From positions 5,163,933-5,227,932 of the forward strand of contig CM029369.1 in the NCBI GenBank assembly GCA_017165825.1: a stretch of DNA of 64,000 nt. The letters are read 5' to 3'. A program made the translations under genes and the position numbers. The notes under the pieces were generated by a model. That model was given only the letters and a program-made list of their open reading frames with translations, was not told the origin of the DNA and did no database searches. Below are positions 45,237-54,818 of this stretch, in pieces (positions within the stretch are counted from its first letter, which is position 1; each line of letters starts with the position of its first letter). Source of the stretch: Hepsetus odoe. Its lineage: Eukaryota > Chordata > Actinopteri > Characiformes > Hepsetidae.

Positions 45237-47399
45237 CAGTACCTGGACGTCGCGAGTCAGGAGTGCGATCATGAGCGGGTGTTGCGTACAAGTGCAGCCG
45301 TGATCAAGAAGACGTTAGAGTTTATTGGAACCTGGGAGACGAGGATGCCGGCGTGCGTTGAGTCCGTGGACCTCCGTGAGGAATTGGAGGGCGAGGATTG
45401 GGTACGACGGACGCCGGCGGCCACAGCCAGGGAGCTCGATAAACGTCTGAAACGGCTGACGTCAGATATCCCGCTCGTCAGCCGCCTGGGTCCCGAGGTA
45501 GGCGCGGACTGGTTCGACTTCCTGCTGCAGAATCTGGTCGCTCTAGCCGCGAACACCCAGCGCTACCTCGATACGCTGAACCATGTGTTTTTTCCCGCAC
45601 GCGACATGGAAGGCGGGGCTTCGTTGACGACGGGAGTCACGCAACGCGGAAGGACGACAGTCAACGAGCCCTACGTCATTCAAAGCGGAACGCTGATAGT
45701 GGAGCCGCCCTGCGCTATTCAACGCGGAGATTCAGCGCCGAAAGCGCCGCGCGACAATCACCGTGATCCGCCAGCGGAGAACGTGCCCCGCGCAGCTGAT
45801 AGAGGAGCCACGGTAAAGAATTCTCCCTGTGCAGCTAATGGAGGCGTTACGGTAAAGGATTCTCCCTGCGCAGCTAATGGAGGCGTTACGGTAAATGTGG
45901 CGCTCTGCGCAGCTCAACGTGAGAATACAGCGGTGAACACAGCCAGCGCGAATAACAGCAAAACGGTGGAAATAAACGCTTCCTGCAACCTTAAACACAA
46001 GAGGAGGGCAAAGAAGGCCGCCCGCAACAAAAAAAGCGAGGCAGTGGCAAAGAAGGCCGTTCCTGACACCGAGAGCTGGAAGACGGCAGAGACCGATTCC
46101 TGCATCGTGCAACTGGGGAGGTCGACCAAGGAAGCCCTTCACAGCAAGGAAAGCGGCATCAAGGAGTCGACCCATAAACCCAGCCCCACTAAGCCATCCG
46201 CTGCACAGCAAACCGAGAAGGAGCAGCTCCAGGTTAGTGGGAAGTTTAGAATGAAAGTTCGGGTGCAGATGCGAATTGAACAGGAGGCTGCAGTAACCAT
46301 TCAGGCACAGGTGAGGAAGCATTTGAGCAGAAAGTACTACCTGAAGCTACTGTGGGCAGCCAGGACTGTTCAGCGATATTACCGAGCTAATAAGATGATG
46401 AAGCAAGAAATGAAGTCTTTGAAGGAGAAAAAGATGGCTGCTGTTGTTCTGCAAGCCGCATTCCGAGGGATGAAGACCAGACAGACTCTGAAACAGAAGC
46501 ACCAGGCTGCAACTGTGATACAATGTGCTTACAGGGCTCACTGTGCTCGAGCACGATATTTATGCATCAAGTATGCTGCTATTGCCATCCAGCTTAGGTA
46601 TCGCTCCACACTTGATGCCAGAAAGCAGAGGGAGGAATTCGTGAAATTGCGCTCTGCTGCAATGTTCCTGCAAGCCTGCTTTAGAGGTCAGAGGGTCAGA
46701 AGGGAGGTGATCCTGCAACATCAGGCAGCTTCCCTGATTCAGGCTGCATTCAGAAGACACCGGGAGGTAGTAAAGTACCAAGCCATAAGGGTGTCAGCCA
46801 TCATCATTCAGAGACATTTTAGGTCCTACACTAAGGGTAAATTTGAGCAGGGAGAGATTCCAGAGATTGACCAGCTGCATGATGACTCCCTACATTTAGT
46901 TCACCCTCACAATGCAGCAGGCTCAGAACAAGGTGGCTTGTGGAGGAGTCCATGTGAAACTTCTCATAGTGGAACCAGGAGCTGGGACGTTGCCTCACTG
47001 GGCTCCAAGCAGCAGGGGAATATGATCAAGAAGAGGAAGGAGCCTAAAGACATCAGCAATGACCTGTCTCAGTTCAAGAAAGCGAACGACAGCTTCTGCA
47101 CTGTAGATTCTGTGATGAGAGACGTGAAGAACAAGGATGGCAGGGGTTGGAAACAGAGTTCGGACTATGTGAGAGAGACTTCCTCTTTGAACCCTTTAAA
47201 ATCTGTGTTTAGCTCTCTTTCAAGTTCTGCCAAGGCGAGGCGTTCCACTGAATCGGGCGATTCCTCCAGTGACTCTAGGGTCAAGTCCAGGCAACAGTTA
47301 AAGAAGTGGACTGAACTTCTAGGATTCCCCTCGCCACCTCCAGTGCCTGGACATGGCTGGTCAGGGGTCCTTTGTATAGAACTTGTTTTGTGGACCTGA
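45228..47399 (+). CDS. 723-aa chimeric IQ-repeat protein of the LTR element
   Basis: Intact ORF filling the space between the LTRs; the ATG lies 2 bp after the 5' LTR. Residues 1-126 are a predicted mostly helical, unrecognised domain (MSRQYLDVASQECDHERVLR..). Residues 127-250 are low complexity and include three 13-residue tandem repeats (193-231, GVTVKDSPCAANG type). Residues 250-345 are lysine-rich. Residues 354-536 hold eight IQ-type motifs whose IQ/LQ/VQ pairs start at 358, 381, 408, 431, 454, 481, 504 and 527, for example LQAAFRGMKTR and LQACFRGQRVR. Residues 537-723 are polar, Ser/Lys-rich and unrecognised. IQ motifs bind calmodulin or myosin light chains. The spacing and the AAVVLQAAFRGMK.RQ..KQKHQAA pattern resemble ASPM, the mitotic spindle-pole protein, whose IQ repeats lie mostly in one long exon. 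No gag zinc knuckle or pol motif is present. CpG is dense before about 46200 and sparse after it, which fits two origins. A myosin or another IQ protein could also be the source. Confidence 0.85.
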   Translation: MSRQYLDVASQECDHERVLRTSAAVIKKTLEFIGTWETRMPACVESVDLREELEGEDWVRRTPAATARELDKRLKRLTSDIPLVSRLGPEVGADWFDFLLQNLVALAANTQRYLDTLNHVFFPARDMEGGASLTTGVTQRGRTTVNEPYVIQSGTLIVEPPCAIQRGDSAPKAPRDNHRDPPAENVPRAADRGATVKNSPCAANGGVTVKDSPCAANGGVTVNVALCAAQRENTAVNTASANNSKTVEINASCNLKHKRRAKKAARNKKSEAVAKKAVPDTESWKTAETDSCIVQLGRSTKEALHSKESGIKESTHKPSPTKPSAAQQTEKEQLQVSGKFRMKVRVQMRIEQEAAVTIQAQVRKHLSRKYYLKLLWAARTVQRYYRANKMMKQEMKSLKEKKMAAVVLQAAFRGMKTRQTLKQKHQAATVIQCAYRAHCARARYLCIKYAAIAIQLRYRSTLDARKQREEFVKLRSAAMFLQACFRGQRVRREVILQHQAASLIQAAFRRHREVVKYQAIRVSAIIIQRHFRSYTKGKFEQGEIPEIDQLHDDSLHLVHPHNAAGSEQGGLWRSPCETSHSGTRSWDVASLGSKQQGNMIKKRKEPKDISNDLSQFKKANDSFCTVDSVMRDVKNKDGRGWKQSSDYVRETSSLNPLKSVFSSLSSSAKARRSTESGDSSSDSRVKSRQQLKKWTELLGFPSPPPVPGHGWSGVLCIELVLWT
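46281..46835 (+). other. IQ-motif array, eight units (ASPM-like)
   Basis: This is the nucleotide span of residues 352-536 of the ORF. Distances between successive IQ pairs are 23, 27, 23, 23, 27, 23 and 23 residues, giving a 73-residue super-repeat of three motifs. Seven of the eight motifs keep the aromatic/arginine pair (YR or FR) that follows the IQ; the first has VR. There is no stop or frameshift. Confidence 0.85.
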
Positions 47400-47498
47400 C
47401 CATATGCCCCTAAAAGAGACTTTTGTAGAGTGTTTTTTGTTCTGGACCTCCCCCCAGGTGTTCGCCTATGTTTTTGCGCTTCGGGAGCCGCGCCTTTT

Positions 47499-47507
47499 GG
47501 GGGGGGA
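47499..47507 (+). other. polypurine tract
   Basis: A run of eight G followed by A, three bases before the 3' LTR. It is the expected plus-strand primer position for an LTR element. Confidence 0.75.
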
Positions 47508-47510
47508 TTC

Positions 47511-47840
47511 TGTCACGGATCAGGTGTTTTGTGCACGATAGAGGGCGCTCTGTTCTGACGGAACACACCTGAGCTAATGAAGGCACAGGTGTGTTTCATT
47601 GGGGCTGACTATTTAAGCCCCGATGAGTCAGAACAGAGCGCGGCTCATTAGTTAGGCTCTGCCTACACACTGTGGTGGGTTTGTGTTTGGGAATCTGGTG
47701 TTCTTGGTTTAGGCTGCAGTTCTCTTGTTTTAGTTAAGACTGCAGTCCTTGTTTCTTGTTTTGTTAATATAGTTAATAAAGTTACGTTTCGAACTCCTGG
47801 CTCAGCATTGGCGTCCTCCCTGAACCCCGCCACCGTTACA
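47511..47840 (+). repeat. 3' LTR (330 bp)
   Basis: Same length and sequence as the 5' LTR. AATAAA lies at 47775-47780 and would terminate the genomic transcript about 60 bp before the LTR end. It is followed directly by the GGTGG target duplicate. Confidence 0.96.
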
Positions 47841-47845
47841 GGTGG
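47841..47845. repeat. target site duplication, right (GGTGG)
   Basis: Right-hand partner of 44891-44895. It abuts the CA end of the 3' LTR. Confidence 0.9.
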
Positions 47846-47888
47846 AATCGATCAGGCAGCGGGTTCACAGTCAGTTCATGGAATTTCT

Positions 47889-48151
47889 GAAAGTGAAAGT
47901 GAAAGCGACAACCCTTGTCACTGCGAGGACACAGCACAGCACACGTGAACCACAACGAAATTGGATCTCTCCATTTAACCCATGCACACAAACACCATGC
48001 AGCAGTGGGCAGCTACTGAAAGCACCCGGGGAGCAGTGACGGGGACGGTACCTTGCTCAAGGGTACCTCAGGGCAACCTACTGGTGGGGAATCGAACCCA
48101 CAATCTTCCAAACCTGTGGCCAACTCCCTCACCACTAGGCCACCGCTGCCC
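47889..48151 (-). mobile_element. SINE-A copy next to the LTR element
   Basis: GAAAGTGAAAGTGAAAGCGA tail, AACCACAACGAAATTGGATC, GGTACCTTGCTCAAGGGTAC, GGGGAATCGAACCCACAATC and CACTAGGCCACCGCTGCC. It lies 43 bp right of the LTR target duplication and was not split by it. Confidence 0.83.
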
Positions 48152-48419
48152 ATATTAAAATTTGTGTGTTGGAAGCAAGAAAAATGAGCAAGCGCTGGAT
48201 CCGAGGGCCAAATTTGGATCATCAGCAAAAAGGTCGTGTGGGTTTTTCCCAGTTAACAGTGATTAGTATCCACCAAAAGAGTTCCCAGGAAAAGCTACTG
48301 GTAAATTGGCCATGATGTCCAAGACTGCCAGCTCTGGTCCAGCAGAAGAGCAACTGTCTGAGAAACAAATTGCTGAAGAATGTTAAAGCTGGATTTAACA
48401 AGTAAGCGGTCACATCCAC

Positions 48420-48546
48420 ATCCAGGACCCAGGGAGCAGTGATGGGGACGGAACCTTGATCAATAGTACCTCAGCGCAACCTACTGATCCGGGATTAGAG
48501 CCCACGGCCTTCTGATGCTAGGGCCTAATCCCTAAACACTAGTTCC
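48420..48546 (-). mobile_element. SINE-A 5' half
   Basis: GACCCAGGGAGCAGTGATGG, CCGGGATTAGAGCCCACGGC and CCTAAACACTAGTTCC. The tail half is missing. Confidence 0.65.
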
Positions 48547-48549
48547 ACA

Positions 48550-49481
48550 CAATCCGTGGGACATATGGATCGGGTGCTTAGTGTCAGACACAATAGCACA
48601 CTTTAAGAGGTCTTGCGTTCATATCTACATACAGCAGAGCTGTTTAGTCAGCATGAGGGGGCTTATGCAATATTAGGCAAGAGAGGTTTTAATGTTAAGG
48701 CTGATTCGTGTAAATGCTTTCAGAACGCTGGATACAAACTGTCTGTCAATGGAATAAGAGTTACTGTAAATGTATAAAAGTATTGCACTGGAGGAGAACA
48801 GGAGCCGGTGTTTATGGAAACGCTGTTATGAACAAATCTCCTCTATCCTGTTCCTCTTTATTACCTTAGACATCAGCTGTCATATCCTGCTAAAGCTCCC
48901 TGTCACCTTCTTCCACACACACCACTATTTCACCCACTCACCACCTTCTCTTCCTCCAGCTGAGATCTGATGAGCTGTGTGCCATCCATACCCACAAAGC
49001 AAAGATCCAGTGCAGTATTAACTGCTCTTTTTTTGGTTTTGAAATAAGAAATGTGAAGATGAAAACTCAGAGGCTTATATTAAAGGTTGGGGAAGAATCA
49101 GAGAAAGAAACTTTCTAGAGAATTTCTCTATAAAGTTATAAAATTCTCTATAAAGGTTGCATAGTAACTGAAAAAAGTGAGAAAAAGATGTAAAAATGCA
49201 TTCTTTTTAGTAAACACTCCTACAATGTAAGAGAAATACGGCCAGCTGGCACTTTTAACCCACATAATTACTGAATAATAACCCTGTCCATTAGAGAAAC
49301 TGGGGATTTTAAGGAGTTCATAACTGAACAATGAGCCTAGAGTTTTAGGGCATAAGAACCTAAACAACTGAATAATAATACATGATTATGTAAAAGTAGA
49401 TCTGAGCTGCTGTCAAAATTTCAGGTCATGCTTCTTTACAGGTGCTCATTAAATTTTCTTAGTTTCTATACAATACAGCAT

Positions 49482-49516
<35 letters not shown>

Positions 49517-49945
49517 CTATTTAGCTGAGCTAAAGTCAAGACATGCCGAGCTGCGTACAACTCCAGCCAAAACGCCGTCCTCGTATACCTGCAACAGCCC
49601 ATTAGAGAGTCATTAAAATTCATTAGTGTATCGCTATAATCTTTGCAGCCTCTTGGCTTCTTACAGGCAGGAGATCTTTCAGAAGAGGTTGAGGAGAAGC
49701 AGCCGTTCTATGCCCTGTATGAAAGCCCTGCAGGGTCATTTATAGAATCAGCGAATAGAACAACACTAAATGGTTTCATAGCAATAAAATCACCTTCAGA
49801 GAGAAAGGGGCCTTTAAAATTTCATTTAAAGCAGTTTTAGCCGTATTATCGATTTCATAGTGATTAACTTGTAGAACAATCATCTGCACATGCATCTAGT
49901 TAACATGTTTTACAAAGTCATTTACACAAGATCTCTCTCTCAGGG
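48550..49945. other. intron sequence, no gene
   Basis: Unique-looking sequence with one CA run. No element recognised. Confidence 0.5.
49488..49515. repeat. (CA)n microsatellite
   Basis: About 14 CA units. Confidence 0.9.
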
Positions 49946-49947
49946 TT

Positions 49948-50150
49948 AATGAGTCGGCCCCAGGATCAGAAGGTCGTGGGTTTGAATCCCAGACCAGCAG
50001 GTTGCCCTGAGGTACCCTTGAGCAAAGTACCGTCCCCGTCACTGCTCCCCAGGCACTTTAAACAGCTGCTCCCTGCTGCCGTCTGTGTATGAAGCATTTC
50101 GTTGTGGTTCACTGTGTCGCTTTACACATTGACAAACATCTCTTTCACTC
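49948..50150 (+). mobile_element. SINE-A copy
   Basis: GGCCCCAGGATCAGAAGGTC, GGGTTTGAATCCCAGACC B box, GTACCCTTGAGCAAAGTACC, CATTTCGTTGTGGTTCACTG and a degraded CTCTTTCACTC tail. Confidence 0.78.
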
Positions 50151-53035
50151 ATACTGGCGTATGTTGGCTATGAAATGAAATGCAGCATGTGACAGCTTTT
50201 TGTTTATTCATTCTTTCACATTTGCCCTTACTGTGCTAGAAACAATGTCTCTCTGCATGGTTGGTGCCCCGTATGAGGATGGGGTAACCCTCGGGGGTGT
50301 TTGTATAGGGTCAAGTCTGCCATTATGATGAAAAATTAGTTGAAAATGAATTGATTTTCCACTAATGTATCTGTATCTGGCTGTAACTCCCAAAAGAATA
50401 CAGAATATCATAAGAAATAAATGAACAAAACAATGACTAGGCCTTTGTCTTTGTTTGCTACCCTTGGCTGATCTTAGTCCTGGTCCATGCCGGAACGACC
50501 CGTCACATTAAACATACATGTAGCTGCAGATAAACATACTTTCAGGCATGTTTATCTTCTCCTTCCCTTCTCTGAAGGTTCATTTCTAAATCAATGTGGG
50601 ATTTTCCTAAATCAATGTGGGATGTGAAGAATTGAAACACTCACACAAGCAGTCTGCAAGATAAGTGTGTGTGGTGTCTGTGTGTGTGTGTGTGTGTGCA
50701 CGCACAAGAGGCCGATTATCCCAGAAGTCCATTTTCCCATGGGCGGCCATCAGTTATGGGTTATGCAAGCTGAGTTCCTCTCTGTTTGATCATGAAGGCC
50801 CCATTGTGGGAAAAGGCCTGAGCTTTCAAAAGTCCAGGCTCTTCCAACAAAAGAACCAGTAGAGCTTTAACTATTTCATGATACACTCTGAAAATTACCA
50901 CCTCCATTGCTACTCCCAATCAAAAAAAGACCTCAACGCATCATCTCCTCTCACATGTCACTTGTACTCCAATACAGTGTGGATCTCTGGTTATTGGGTC
51001 CTTTAAAATGAAATGAACCAGGCATCTGTCCACCTCTGCCCATTGCTGCGGAGACATTTACAGCCACATATCCGACAGGCTTTCAGCAACAGCAAGTGGT
51101 TTGGAGCGGGAAATTGTGGGGGAAGTCATCCGCTGGCTAGCCTCCAGGCGATCCCACGCTGCCTCATGACCGAGAGGCTTGCTGATAACATCAGGAACAA
51201 CATCCACTCTCCTCATCCACACAGCACATGCACCGGTTCAGGCCATGAGCCCTTCAGAATCGCTAGATAAGCACAGCGGACAGAATGATGGCTAATCTGT
51301 GAGAAGTACAGCAGGGTCTCATGATTTGCACAAAGTGTCTCAGAGGGACGGTTCATAAAGAGTCGTTTCAGAAGCCAGTTCAACAGGCTTTGAGTTGCAC
51401 AAGTGAAGAAAGCATTTTTTATGAGGGTTGCCATTTTTAAATAAATACTGCAATGGAAAAGTAGACAATCGTTGTTATATTATCGACATTGTGTTATATC
51501 GTTGTTATATGTTGGTAAAACATTTTAGCTAATAGCTGAACAATCTTTGTTGAGCTTTCTGTGGATTTCCAAGATAAAAAGTGAACATTTAATGCACACT
51601 GCTATGCAAAATTTCAAAATCGTGCTCCAAATATGACCCTAAGTAGTAGAAACCCTATTTCCTTCTGACATTTTTCCTGAATAAGAACAGTTTTGAAACC
51701 CATGCTAAGAAATTAACCTCAATTCCACGGTCGATCAGACCAGTCTTGACAGATGTGTGCGTGGAGAAGATGATTGAGGAAAGAGAAAGGAACTGAATTG
51801 GATGCATTGCAAGCAGCTTATATGGGACAAGTAGAACGGTCGCTATGAAATGGAGAACAGAATGAAAAAATATTTCTTAACTCATCTTAGTGATAAGTGG
51901 TCAATGTCCACTTCAGGTTCAACACAAAGCTCTTTCTTTTTTAGAGTGCTGCTTTTCTTCATTTTCAATTCATTTCAGCAATGAAAAACATTCTGCAAAT
52001 TCTGTATGAAGCCTGTGTACAACGTGAACTTGCGAACCTTTTGTATTTGTCCGTCAGATGCAGGGTTTTTGTAGAAAAAATAAAAAATAAAGACCAATAG
52101 AGAAATGAATAGCAGCATCTTTGGATTGCTGGAACAGAAATCTACAGAAAGTCCATCCGCAGAGACATGCAGTCTCGATCTTTCTGTCCTTGGTGCACAA
52201 TTTTACCAAACAATGGTATGTCAAATTAAAACAGCTGGGCGCATCAATTCATTGTTTGCAGATCAATGGTTACGATACTGAAGTCTTTGTCCACTCTATA
52301 TTGCAAGAAGGACCATGAACAGGACTTCTAGAACATCATTTAAAAATGCCATCTCTGTCCATGGCTGCTCAACACAAAGGAGGGACGCTGTCTGTCCTAA
52401 GACTCGTCTGTATAAAGCACTATTAGCCTGAAAGTGCAACCATGTCCTGTCCTTGAGAGTAAAGAAAACGGCGAGTCTCTTCTTATCGAGACGCTGCGCT
52501 TTGTTGACCATTAAACCTCCGTGCCCGTTAATTAAAGCTTGCTGAAAACCTGCTGATGTGCTGAGGGAACATTTTTCATTGCCTTTTCCGCTGCTTGCGG
52601 GAAGGTATGGCACACTCTCTTCCTGCACATCCTCCGAAACGCTTTGACCGATTTTACACGCGGCGAATGATCCAACAGAAGCATCAGCTTGTAATGCGGA
52701 GGCGTCTCTGATCGTGAAGCTCTGCTCTGCCCTTTCTTTGGGGGAGAAAAAAAATTACGTGTGAAATCTGCAAGCTGTTACTAGTGGCAGCGGATGCCTC
52801 TCTGGCTAATGACTCTGCAAATCAACAGATTGCATCTGACCCTAAAGCCGTGGTATTAATATGCTCATACAACCTACATTATGCATCTCAAGGCCATCTC
52901 TAATGAGCAGGGAATATGGTTCATCAGCGTGCCATGGTATGTTTACAGTATCCACAACTTCAGTCTGGGTCTCATCTTTTTAATCATTAAATGACACAGT
53001 ATAAGTGTTGGCTCATCAGGTTTAATGGGAGTTGT
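50150..53035. other. intron sequence, no gene
   Basis: Contains a GT run at 50666-50700. 52760-52915 (GCTAATGACTCTGCAAATCA, GTATTAATATGCTCATACAA) is repeat-free and could be conserved. Otherwise nothing recognised. Confidence 0.45.
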
Positions 53036-53038
53036 ATT

Positions 53039-53250
53039 ACATTTATATATATGGCATTAATCAGACGTTCTAACCCACGGCAACATACGTTGCCTAATGA
53101 CAGGGAAAGTCTCAATTGAGCTACATGGGGTGATGGGCGCTCCTCAGGGGCTCAATCGGTGCTCGAGATAGACTACAACCACCTATCCTAAGGTCTAATC
53201 TATGAACCAAGAGGTTGCGGCTTCATGGTTGGCTCCAGATGCCAAACCTA
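53039..53250 (-). mobile_element. SINE-B copy, degraded
   Basis: ACATTTATATATATGGCATT, AATCAGACGTTCTAACCC (reverse of the TAAGAGC..TCTGCTAAATG end) and CTATGAACCAAGAGGTTGCG near the head. Strongly diverged. Confidence 0.45.
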
Positions 53251-53331
53251 TTCATGGCCAGGTTTAAATGACCTTGGCACTTGGGTAGAGTGACTCATGT
53301 AATACGTCTGTACGTATCTGCAATACGATCA

Positions 53332-53584
53332 TAGTGAAGTGAAAGTGAAGTGAAAGCGACTGTGTCAGTGTTCAACACAACAACGCACACAGTGAACCAC
53401 AACAAAATGAATTCTCTGTATTTAACCCATACAAAACGTGCAGCCGGGAGCAGGTGCCAGTGCCTGGGGAGCAGTGACTGGGACAGTACTTTGCTCAAGG
53501 GTACTTCAGGGCAACCTACAGGTCTGGGATTCCAACCAATGACCTTCCAATCCTGTGGCCTAAACACTAAACACTGCTGCCCCA
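53332..53584 (-). mobile_element. SINE-A copy
   Basis: GTGAAGTGAAAGTGAAGTGA tail with an extra unit, CACACAGTGAACCACAACAA, GGGTACTTCAGGGCAACCTA and CTGGGATTCCAACCAATGAC. The A box end is partly lost. Confidence 0.75.
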
Positions 53585-53589
53585 AGAGT

Positions 53590-54677
53590 GGGGTCCTTAA
53601 TATCAAAGACCCCAACTAGCCAAATGAACGACCAGTCTTGTTTAATATCAGTGTAATTCTGAAGAGCCTCACTTGGGGTAGATTGACCTCCCAACTTGGC
53701 AGGGTCATGTGATAGAGGAGGCCTAGCTAGTGGTTATTTGCAAGCCTTTAATCTATGAGTTTTATGAAACATCTCATTCTGAATGGCATCCATTGAGCAG
53801 GGTCAGCCATAATCATTGTTTATAAGTCTACGTTGGCAACACCTGCATGAATGTACTTGTGAACCACTATGACGGCAGGATTAGTGCCAGATCTGGCCGA
53901 AGTGGGGAGGAAACAGAACGGACAAGCATTCAAGAGGTGACCTCTACATCCGAGGAAGTACAGGACTGCCAAAGGGAGACAGACAGCCAGGTTGGCAGCT
54001 TTTGACCATGGTCGCAATCATGCCATCTGACACCGGGACAGGGACAGAAGTGTGAGGGAGCCGCCAGCACTGGGCAGGCACATGGTCCAGGGCCTGCTGC
54101 CATAGCCTCCGCCTCAACCTTAAGCTCCTTGCTACGCCCGGGCATTAGAAAGGTAAAAAAACGCTGCCCTTCAGACAGGTCTACAAAGATTCAGCAGGAA
54201 AAGCAGGAGTTGGGACTTCTAATTTGAGAAAATTCTAAATTTAAGCTCAAATCCAAATATGGTTCAAAACATAGGGGTTGTTTTTGATCACACATGGAGA
54301 TGCTCTTTTTCACTGGGCTTTTTCTTGGCTGGAAGGATATAAAGTTAGCCAGGATTGCCTTCATTCATAAACAAAGGCTTAGACATGGTAAGCACTCAGC
54401 ATCACTGAGGCCTTTGCTCAGCAATCCCAATGCTTTAAACCATGAACTCGTCCAAGCCAGATTGTGACCTGCCACGTCTGGCAGGTTGGGAGGCCTAAAG
54501 AGGTTGCACTTTTTGTTCCCCCAGAACCTTCTGACCAGACCCTGTGGAAAGAGGTCCCATCAGCCTATTTCAAAACCTGTTCCAGTCAAAACTCAGTTTT
54601 TCCAACCCAAATGTTTCTAACCTATAGCAACATGGACAAGTAATAAAGTAGTTAATGAACACACAAATTTATATTAT
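53590..54677. other. intron sequence, no gene
   Basis: GC-moderate sequence; short ORFs lack any family feature. Confidence 0.5.
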
Positions 54678-54689
54678 TGTATTTATTTT

Positions 54690-54818
54690 CCCTGCGATGG
54701 GCTGGCGACCTGTCCAGGGTGCGTCCCCCGTCCTCGCCCTGTGTGCGCTGGGTTGGACACCAGCACTCCCACGCGACCCCGTTTGGGACAAGCGGCAGAA
54801 AATGGATGGATGGATGGA
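54690..54818 (+). mobile_element. SINE-C, 5'-truncated copy with 12-bp TSD
   Basis: Flanked by TGTATTTATTTT at 54678-54689 and 54819-54830. It starts CCCTGCGATGGGCTGGCG and ends in four ATGG units. It is 129 bp long and nearly identical to the copy at 42312, so it is young. Confidence 0.88.

Larger units (their letters stand above)
44896..47840 (+). mobile_element. LTR retroelement carrying an IQ-motif ORF in place of gag-pol
   Basis: A complete 2945-bp element: 330-bp LTR, one 723-codon ORF, a short 3' leader with a G-rich polypurine tract, and a second 330-bp LTR. The LTRs start TGTCACGG and end CGTTACA (TG..CA), and GGTGG is duplicated on both flanks. The 3' internal end (CGGGAGCCGCGCC, then a run of eight G before the LTR) and the self-priming primer site are of the Ty3/gypsy, Tf1/sushi type. 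No protease, reverse transcriptase, RNase H or integrase is encoded, so it must be mobilised in trans by an autonomous relative. The two LTRs show no difference when read side by side, so the insertion is recent. The internal region appears to be a captured host sequence with eight IQ motifs. The element is antisense to the surrounding erbb4 intron. Confidence 0.93.

Noticed and set aside
45226..45245. tRNA-type primer binding site after the 5' LTR
   Set aside because: No TGG-initiated 18-nt site is present; the self-complementary 10-mer explains the position better.
45732..46322. 196-codon minus-strand ORF with hydrophobic stretches opposite the IQ ORF
   Set aside because: Mirror frame of the true 723-codon ORF; its repeats reflect the 39-bp repeats of the sense frame.
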